From Dicyema japonicum (lineage: Eukaryota > Dicyemida > Rhombozoa > Dicyemidae): a stretch of DNA of 64,000 bases. Where the stretch lies: assembly GCA_011109175.1 (NCBI GenBank), contig RDEW01000055.1, forward strand, positions 105,589 to 169,588, in the 5' to 3' direction. Numbering within the stretch: position 1 is the first letter of the stretch; the number at the start of each line of letters is the position of its first letter. A model generated the notes under the pieces. It saw only the letters and a program-made list of their open reading frames with translations, had not been told where the DNA came from and did not search any database. Both the position numbers and the translations under genes were made by a program. Below, one piece after another: positions 56,551-64,000 of the stretch.

Positions 56551-57978
56551 AGAGATTCTTCAGTTCAGGTCCGTGGGTAATGAACAATTCGAAATATAAT
56601 TACTAATACGCACCACAACACAACCACGTTTTTTAATTATTTTTTAATTGTGTCCCTAAATTGATATGATTTTAAAACTTCCACAAATCCGAGGGTGTCC
56701 ACCCCTTATGTCTGTCTCAATTCGGGTCGGACTGTATATGCAAATTCTCTTGATATAGTTACCTTCGCGTCGGATTCTTATCATTTTCATAGTCCAGAAA
56801 TCCTTCACTTCTTCAGTGGTAGACTTCATGGATGAGAGACCTCGATAAGTTTATGCCAATGACTGGAGTTAAGTTTTGGTATCTTTAATCTACGGTTCCG
56901 TTTTTGGTTCCGACCGTCGCCGTTCTCTGCGTCTTAAATCCTATGACTTGGTGCACTAATACAAATACTTTCCGTAGCAAGATTATCGAGCATAGATTTT
57001 GTTACGTTGCTACTGCCTTGTTAAATTTCTAGAAGGATAGGTATTCTTTTATGACAACCATAGTACAGTAAAGTCTCTCGAATCCGCCGATTCTGGGAAT
57101 TCTGGCAGATTCGATAGACTTATTGATTTTTTACCCATTAATAATTAATAATGTAAATCAAAAAAATTATTTATAAGCAAAAAAATCAGTAAGTTTTGAT
57201 TTGTTTTTTTAGAGTTCGGATGATTGAAGATTTAAAGCTTTTCTTGTTCTACTTTCTCCGAATCATTCAAATCAAGTTCTTCATTTTTATTGTAGTCAAT
57301 TTCGATATAAAGTCTCTCTGATTAAGGTTTTAACAAACACTTTTAAACTTTTTTTCATACTAACATTACTTGGGCCAAGGTTCAAGTTTCTGCAAAATGA
57401 TTCAATTCAAAGTTTAAATTGAGACGTCTGTTCCCTTGCGCCTGCGACGTTAGAATTTTTGAGTCGTCTAGGGAATCGGATTTCTACATTCAAGAGATCC
57501 CCATGAGGGCTGCCGGTTATTTGAGATAAATTTCCTTGCCATCCTGAAAAGAAATAGCCAAGTCGTCCGATATATGACCATTTGCTCACTTTTTTGTCAT
57601 TAATGAATTTAAAAAGTTTGAATTATTCATATGAAACTTTTTCCGTGACTCATACACAGACATTCTTTTCTCAAGGACAATCTAATATAAAAAAACTTAA
57701 TCCTACTCTCTTCCGTGGTTTTTCTTCTTGTATCTCACTTATGATCGAGCATGACACGTCATTGACTTTACGTCAATAAAATTATCACTCAGGACAATTT
57801 TAATTGATTCAAACCAATAAAAATTACAAATATTAGAATTAGACGTAGAACGTTAAGTATTTGATCCTTGAATCATCATATTCAGAGTGGGGAAGAACCA
57901 ACTCGACGTCCAAGTTCAAGCACTCAGAAGTATCTAAATGTTGGTTTGTCTCAACACAACCACCAAACATTAAAACCG
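56551..57978. other. No gene recognised
   Basis: A 60-codon minus frame at 57407-57589 (GRLGYFFSGWQGNLSQITGS) matches nothing I know. A possible pogo/Tigger-like end, TA then CAGTAAAGTCTCTCGAATCC, lies at about 57066-57088 without a visible partner. The rest is A/T-rich. Confidence 0.35.
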
Positions 57979-58020
57979 ATTTTTTCTATGAAATTTAATA
58001 TTAAATTTCATAGAAAAAAT
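57979..58020. repeat. Perfect 42-nt palindrome
   Basis: ATTTTTTCTATGAAATTTAAT is followed at once by its exact reverse complement, with no spacer and no mismatch. It lies 85 bases upstream of the bZIP start codon, so it may be a cruciform-forming promoter element, a 5'-UTR hairpin or a chance A/T-rich palindrome. Confidence 0.95.
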
Positions 58021-58104
58021 AATTTATCAAAATTAAAAGTAATTTAATGGGATATTATTCCGAAGCGAATAATTTATAAGTGAATTATTTATGAATTAAT
58101 GTGA

Positions 58105-58611
58105 ATGCAGGTTAATTGTTGGGAAAATGGCAATGAAGTAATTTACTATTTACAAGCCTACAAACAAGAATCTGCAGAAACTAATAATTTATATTACAAT
58201 GGTAACGACTATTATATGTATTCTCAAATTAATAACACTGAATATGAACGTGAAACTGAAAATCCCCAGAGAGTAGATGACTACTCGTATGTTGATGAAA
58301 TACAAGTTAAGTCGGAGATTCCTTCTTACAAATCCTTTACACTGGAGAGTATATTAGCCACCAATCAACAGCCTAAATGTCATCGGAATACTAATTTTGA
58401 GTTGACTGATCAGCAAAAGGAAGATAAGAAACGTCTTGCTAACAGAATGGCTGCCCGTCGTTGCAAAAAGAAAAAATTTGATAAAATTACTCAATTGGGG
58501 GAAAAAATAAAATCCGTTGATTACCAAATTGAACAAATAAATTTATTGGAAGAAATATCTTTGGATCAGCTTATAAATGACTTATTCTTAGTGTTTTGTA
58601 ATAATTATTAA
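58105..58611 (+). CDS. bZIP transcription factor, Jun-like
   Basis: ATG at 58105, 168 residues, no intron needed. The N-terminal 110 residues are Tyr/Asn/Glu-rich. The basic region spans about residues 109-128 (KKRLANRMAARRCKKKKFDK), followed by ITQLGEKIKSVDYQIEQINL. It aligns with Jun-type KRMRNRIAASKCRKRKLERI and its zipper. The signature N-x7-R has Lys in place of the invariant Arg. The zipper is weak: heptad positions run L, V, I, S, with I/I/L at the alternate core position, and the protein ends about 45 residues after the basic region. Likely acts as a dimer on AP-1-like sites, perhaps only with a partner. Alternative: a Fos/ATF-like or stand-alone divergent bZIP. Confidence 0.78.
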   Translation: MQVNCWENGNEVIYYLQAYKQESAETNNLYYNGNDYYMYSQINNTEYERETENPQRVDDYSYVDEIQVKSEIPSYKSFTLESILATNQQPKCHRNTNFELTDQQKEDKKRLANRMAARRCKKKKFDKITQLGEKIKSVDYQIEQINLLEEISLDQLINDLFLVFCNNY

Positions 58612-58677
58612 ATTCTTGTATATTCTTTGTTAACAAAGTGCAGCTTTTCTGTTAAGAGTGTTTTCCCTCTTAAGATT

Positions 58678-59169
58678 ATGAAAATGGACTCAATTCATTT
58701 TCTCGACATACCTTATCAATTTTTTGGTATGAACGATCTAATAGAACATCGAGAGGAAAACGATTGGGTTTGAGAAGAAACCCGAAATGTCCTCCAAAAT
58801 GAAGGGGTTAGTTTGTTTTGAGTTTAACCAATGTTGTCGAATAAATATTCAACAATGGACAAACTCATGATGGTCTTTATGAGGTTATTAAATTATTAGT
58901 CAATTATCAAAATTATAATTTTAATGTTTTTCATTCAGACTTTGTGAAGTCTCTTGAGAGTATGTGAGTAAAACATAAATATTGACTGGCCAGACCACTT
59001 GCTGGAAACTGATATCCACATTGAAACGATCGACGAAATACATTTTATTGGAGGATGTTGTTCGTTAGAGAATCTGAACGATGAAATTAATGAGAGGATA
59101 ACTGACGGTCCAAACATTTACTATAAAGAACCTGAAAGTGTGGGTGGGCATAGAGGATACGAATTTTAA
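58678..59169 (+). CDS. Unidentified probable multi-exon gene
   Basis: ATG near 58678 opens MKMDSIHFLDIPYQFFGMND. An open stretch THDGLYEVIKLLVNYQNYNF ... FHSDFVKSLES lies at 58866-58960. A final one from about 58985 reads DWPDHLLETDIHIETIDEIH, FIGGCCSLENLNDEINERIT, DGPNIYYKEPE and stops at 59169. GT and AG dinucleotides lie at the gaps, but I could not build a single consistent frame. Composition looks like a real protein; family unknown. Confidence 0.35.
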
Positions 59170-60750
59170 ATTAACTAAACATGATGGTTAATGGTTGTCG
59201 TCTGCGGATAATTCAAATGGGTTGTTTTTGTTGGTGATTTTTAAGCTTAATCTATATCAAAGAAACAAATGAGGCACCAACTATCACATTGTAGTGGACA
59301 TGACGATTCCAAGGCGATGAGAGAATTATCTCCGTTCACGGGGTTCGCGATTGAGTTGCCAATTTTGTTGATGACTCTTATAAATTTTTCAATTCATTCC
59401 AGGAGTTTTGAAGGGGATTAGGAAAGACCGAAAGTGATCCCTAATATTCTTTCAATTTTAGTATTCAACGTTATAGGCTTTGGGGAGTCTAAATGGTTAT
59501 AAAATACAAAAAGCGAAACAGTGAATATATTGACGCACGTTGATGGAAAAGTAAAACTATGAGAGTGGAGGGACCTAACTTATTCAATGATTATAAGTAT
59601 CCATCTATTCTTTTGATAGTATTTCCGTCACATTAATATGTAATTGTTAGGTCATGGATATTATGTTTTCACAAGGACAAGAAATTTAGTGAAATGTAAA
59701 TATTTTATTAATTTAACTTTCAAACCAATTAAACTAAAGGTTAATTAATCAAACCGCATATGAAATTCTAATTTTCTTATTTCATCAATTTTTTAAAACA
59801 AACTTTTGTTAAAAACAACAACTTAATTTTAATGAGCCTGAATGGTTAGACTGTTTCCTTTCACAATAGTTATCCAAACCATCCACTCTCACGTAGGTCC
59901 TTGTTGACCATTTGGATCATTGAGTCGATCCGATGGACTAGGTCGTCCGTTTGTGGGCCAATTATAAAATGGAAACTACAAGTGATCAGTGAAATCTATC
60001 TACAAATGAAGATGAATAAAAAGTAATGTAGTGGTAGTCTAAAAGTCAGGTAATGCAGACTGACGAATCCGAATGTCAGATTAATGCCAAAATTCTAAAG
60101 TTATCTTATCATTTCATAATTGTTATACTATTTTAATATAAAGTCACAATCCCACTTCACACAAATAATATCATAGATTTGTTCCTAAATATTATCACCA
60201 TTTCGTTTGGGAGAATGACGTACTCAGCTTCATCTCCACCTCCTTGTTTATTAGTGCTTATTTCAATGATAGTTATGTCCCCTGATAAGTTATCATAAAA
60301 TTATGGGGAAAATATATTTATTATGACATCAAATCTAAAAAATGTTTATTAATACTTTATGTTTTTAAAGTTATTTCAAGGATTTATATTTGTTCGGCAT
60401 TTATTCCGTAGGTTAGAACAGTTTCAAATCTAAAAAGTAAATTTTCAAATACCACAGTAAAAACAAACTTATTACTAAGGTGATTTGAGAAGCTTAAATG
60501 TGACTCCATCCTAGCTTTATATTTCTTATACGACCCCAAACAAGCTTTGCTATAGAACTGGATGCTCATAGTTATGTGCTCACGCCCTTGGATTCTAAGG
60601 AGTGTGAGAGTGTTCTTTTAAAAAACTATTTTTGAATAACATTGAATACACGTTTCTAACAAGTTTTGTAATAAATAATTAATAATTTGATATATTGATG
60701 ATTGTTTGTCAAGAGAAAAGCTAAACGTAGTCATCGCTAAAACCTTTTTG
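59170..60750. other. No gene recognised
   Basis: Long A/T-rich stretch. A 61-codon minus frame at 60384-60569 (ACLGSYKKYKARMESHLSFS) has no known relatives and no linkable exons. Confidence 0.35.
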
Positions 60751-60759
60751 TGTATTAAA

Positions 60760-61060
60760 TATTCTGAATAACCTAACTAATCCTAATTTCTTTGTGCGTC
60801 TACAACGCTCATCTGATTCGTTTTTCACGATTGATATTGACTGTTTTTTTGGGTTGACGATTAGGAACCATATTTCAAAAATCGATGGAATTGGCGGTAT
60901 AATGTGTAAAAAGATGTGTTCATCATCTGAAATAAAGTCAATATCATTTGCATATATAATTTATGATAGTCAGCTTCTTATTGTTTCTCGAGTGGATTAG
61001 AGATAATTAAAAACAGGCAATACCTTGAGGGACACCATATGCTTTAAGAAAGGGTTAAGA
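60760..61060 (-). pseudogene. Family A LINE, RT relic
   Basis: The minus strand of 60890-60975 encodes IYANDIDFISDDE, corresponding to LIYADDVDFVSTDQE of the best copy (YADD changed to YAND), with GIPQG-like sequence at about 61025. Flanks are unreadable. Confidence 0.55.
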
Positions 61061-61793
61061 CAGAATGTTCCCAATTTTCATAAATAGGAAACTATCGAAC
61101 ATCACAGACTAATAATCTTTACTTTGCTATTTTACAAAATATCAAAAATATTTAAAAAAGAAATTTTGTATGAATAATTAATTTAATTTCATTCGGCCAA
61201 TTGCACTACAGACTAATTAATCATCCCAGTTATGAAATTATAATTTTTGTCAATTATAAGAAAAATTAGAATATTTTTATCAAATCTTTGATAATTTTTA
61301 TCAAATCGAGGATTTTAATAATTTTACTTTTAAGGAAAAAAGCTAATATGTATACTCTTATGGTAAAAATTAGTCAATCTCACATGTTTTTTGTTATTGC
61401 TTATCCGATTGTCTTATAAATTCATTATAATGCAACACTAATCGATCGCTATTTACGGAAGAATAGCACGTATATGCTTTGAATAATTCACAACATAGAG
61501 TTTCACAAAATCTTTTTTAGGGGCGTAAGCGAAGAAAATCAAAAAATGGTTATCTGGATTGTTCTCTTTCGATAATAAAAGGTTGTTGAATAAATGAGTT
61601 CTACAATTAATAAATTTCAAAAAGCCTTCAAGTACTCTAATGTGATATCAAAACATCTGTAAAGCGAACAAAACCTAAGAATTTATCAAAATTTTAGAAT
61701 GAAACCAAAATTCCGAAAGTCACGCTTCAAAAATAATTAATTAATAATTTCAGCTTATAAACGAATTTTTAACAACTTTTGAAATTTAAGAAA
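61061..61793. other. Upstream of metalloprotease, no gene recognised
   Basis: A/T-rich, with a short repeated TTTTTATCAAATC at about 61275 and 61295. No exons recognised. Confidence 0.35.
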
Positions 61794-62698
61794 ATGAATT
61801 TTCTGTTTTACACATTATTTAGTGCTTTCGTTGGTAATTTATTTTGAAACAATTTTAGATAACGGGAAATTAACCAAAAGATATGATATCACCTCTGTTG
61901 TTGACGGCAAATTCGTTTTCATTTAATATTTTACAAATAGCAAAAAGGTTTCAACTATAATAAACACCAAATAAGACAAAGCATAATTGAAACGTTCAAA
62001 TTGTCTCAAAAAGTATTTAATTGACCATAATTAAGTTTTTTGATGAAATCAAAATTGAATTAAATCTAAAAATGTATACTTCACTAACGACACTTTGCCA
62101 AATAATCCTTACGATGCTGCTGTATACTCAATGATTAGAGATTACTCAGATGTGGTAGACGCAGTTTTATTCTTTGAGTAATTATTCAAACTAATTCTCA
62201 GAGATGCCGAACTTGAAAATCAATGGGAAAAATATCCAGAAGGAATCGCATTAATAGGAACTGTTTGCACACCTCAAGCAGTGGGAATTGTTTTGAAAAG
62301 ATACAGTAAAGAAAAGACTTCAGAGATTGTATCTCATGAATTATTCCACGTGCTTGGGTTCGAGCACGTCAGAGGAGTGAAAGTAATTGTAATAGAAAAT
62401 GCCTAATGAATCCTTATATTTATAAACATGAAAAAATTTTAATAATTCGAGACATGTATCAAAGTTAACAATCAAATCTGTGCCTGCCCTGGAAAAAAAT
62501 GGCGATGCCTTGCCTTGAGTATTGATTTGTATTAAATTTTTGTCCCAAATGATAAAGGGACCACAAGTACTAAGGAACCAAATGATAACGGGAGCAGCTC
62601 TGATGGTGAGTCAAACGGAAATAATTTTTGGATTTACACGTTCTTTCTTTTCCAGGTACAAAGTTTAAACTATAATTTAGGGTCTTAATTAGATTCTC
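61794..62698 (+). CDS. ADAM/reprolysin-like (M12B) zinc metalloprotease, short form
   Basis: M12B proteases cleave extracellular or membrane proteins. ATG at 61794 opens a signal peptide (MNFLFYTLFSAFV). GT-AG introns: 61834-61858 (25 nt), 61915-61940 (26), 62013-62035 (23) and 62178-62201 (24). The catalytic domain starts at once, without a prodomain (RYDITSVVDGKFQKGFNYNK). Then GIALIGTVCTPQAVGIV and the metzincin zinc site HELFHVLGFEH (HExxHxxGxxH) with the catalytic Glu. CACPGKKWRC follows near 62480, then a Thr/Ser/Asn-rich linker and possible membrane segment FWIYTFFLF before TAA at about 62698. One base appears missing in an A run near 62072. Exons after 62380 are not resolved. Missing prodomain and disintegrin domain are unusual. 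Confidence 0.68.
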
Positions 62699-63475
62699 TA
62701 ACTATTACTAACTATCTAATAATAATAATCGTCAGATAATTTCCATATAGTATGTCATAATCCATATCCTCAATCGCTACAAAAAATTATTCTGCGTTTT
62801 TATGGAAACGATTACTTCGTAGAATTGTTAAGTATAATTATTTTCTCGATTGCCATCTTTCAATTTTTGAAAGGACAAAAGTCCAGCGAACATAAAAATA
62901 ACTTAAATGTGCTTTTAAACTAAAATAAATTATTTGATCTCTTTACTTTTCTATAGTCAAGTAAAAATGTAATATTTGTAGGTTTTTATGATCATCAACC
63001 AGTATTCGAGATTACAAAGAATTTAAAATAATAGATCATTCACGTTTATTTGAGATTTGGCTATTTCCAAACCGTTATCTACTTGGTCAAATAATTTCAA
63101 AATGGTATGTACCCTATTAAATTCCTAAGAGGCACAATCTGATCCACTTGTCCAAGGAAACATTCAGTACTTGGCAGTTCCACAAAAAGGATTTCACTCT
63201 TCCCTGCATCATCAAATGGTTGCTATAATGATGGATATGAATGGACTTTATTGTTGAGAGGATGCGACTCACTCTAACCATGTGAACTGGTATCAATTAG
63301 TTAGATAAAAACTCTCTTTTATATAACCAGAGAACCTGCGACAAAAACATTAATTTGCGTCTCAATGTCTGGATTTTGATATTAAAATAATAGATATATT
63401 CCAAATTGAACGACTATTAAGTTGGCCCACTATTATTCTGCCCTTTAACTTTCTTGTTTTGTCGAGAATAAAAGT
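62699..63475. other. No gene recognised
   Basis: A/T-rich; only short unlinked frames. Confidence 0.4.
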
Positions 63476-63479
63476 AATA

Positions 63480-64000
63480 TCATTTTGGATCGAGACTATT
63501 ATCAAATGGCGTTCCTCAAGCCTCTCCATTATCTTCCCTCTTGTTTAACTTTATGATGAATGACTTGCCACTCCCACAGGGAACGATGACATTTATCAAC
63601 GTATGCGGATGATATAGTGATTGCTTCGAGGGATGTGAGTATTATCGAAGCAACGAGAAGAGTACAATCTGAATAAACTAAGTTTATGGCTTCGGGAAAA
63701 TTCAATTGACTGCTAGCCTGGAGAAGTCGGTGTTGACCCTATTCACGACAAACAGAAGACTAAGGAAAGTATAAATTGATGTCACCTTGGATAGGAAAAA
63801 TATCCCGCAAACAAATTCTAGAAAATCCTGGGAGTTACCTTTGATACCTTCTTAACCTTCACAAACATGTCGAAAATATGTTATTGACTTGTACGAGGAA
63901 AATCAACTTTCTGAAAGCGTTCTTGGGAAATCCAAGAGTCAATAAAGATATGAATGGACTGGATGTCATATATAAGCAGTTCATTTAGTCTACAATAGGA
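63480..64000 (+). pseudogene. Family B LINE, RT relic cut by window end
   Basis: LSNGVPQASPLSSLLFNFMM corresponds to the family B motif LPNGVPQGSVLSPSLFNLY. YADDIVIASRD is readable with a frame change at 63600-63630, then TTNRRLRKV and ILGVTFDTFLTF near 63820. Dead copy. Confidence 0.65.

Noticed and set aside
57066-57120. Complete pogo/Tigger transposon
   Set aside because: Only one possible terminal repeat was seen and no partner or transposase nearby.

Overview
The window is animal DNA, and the best-supported source is a dicyemid mesozoan. Six host genes are animal types (calnexin, a PXA-RGS-PX sorting nexin, a POU-homeodomain factor, NUFIP1, fused NitFhit, an ADAM-like metalloprotease). 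Wherever I could follow a host reading frame across an interruption, it was broken by GT-AG introns of only about 20-26 nt, usually 22-24. Introns this short are known among animals from dicyemids. The assignment is inference from gene structure; no rRNA or mitochondrial marker is present.

Layout. 1-900: tRNA-derived SINE and fragments of LINE family A. 2267-7337: two closely spaced host genes on the + strand, calnexin then a sorting nexin. 7494-12880: degenerate family A LINE copies, one split by a hAT transposon. 13450-16241: an unidentified minus-strand coding region, a small copy of the sorting-nexin PXA exon, and a POU-homeobox gene. 16411-22310: LINE relics. 22470-25457: a second host cluster (DUF4587-like gene, an unknown gene, a 3 x 103 bp tandem repeat, NUFIP1). 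25535-38250: LINEs of three families, including the best family B copy, whose ORF opens with a perfect 2A-type motif. 38310-39799: NitFhit. 40000-56550: LINEs of families A, C and D, a Mutator-like DNA transposon with clean ends, and a second SINE. 57979-64000: a 42-nt perfect palindrome, a bZIP (Jun-like) gene, an unidentified coding region, a metalloprotease gene and a last LINE relic.

Retroelement families, named here for convenience. A: APE-endonuclease LINE, perhaps RTE-related, most complete at 50651-53640. B: Jockey/CR1-like LINE with a 2A motif, best at 35165-38250. C: LINE with a zinc-knuckle ORF1, at 45538-49096 and 31970-35160. D: LINE with a C-terminal restriction-like endonuclease, at 53633-56550. 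Nearly all carry frameshifts and stops and are probably dead.

Four single-base frame breaks in three host genes all look like one missing base, three of them in homopolymer runs. They may be assembly errors rather than pseudogenes. Calnexin, the sorting nexin, NUFIP1 and NitFhit are ordinary housekeeping genes (ER folding, membrane trafficking, snoRNP assembly, nitrilase/Fhit metabolism). They lie in compact islands between retroelement blocks.
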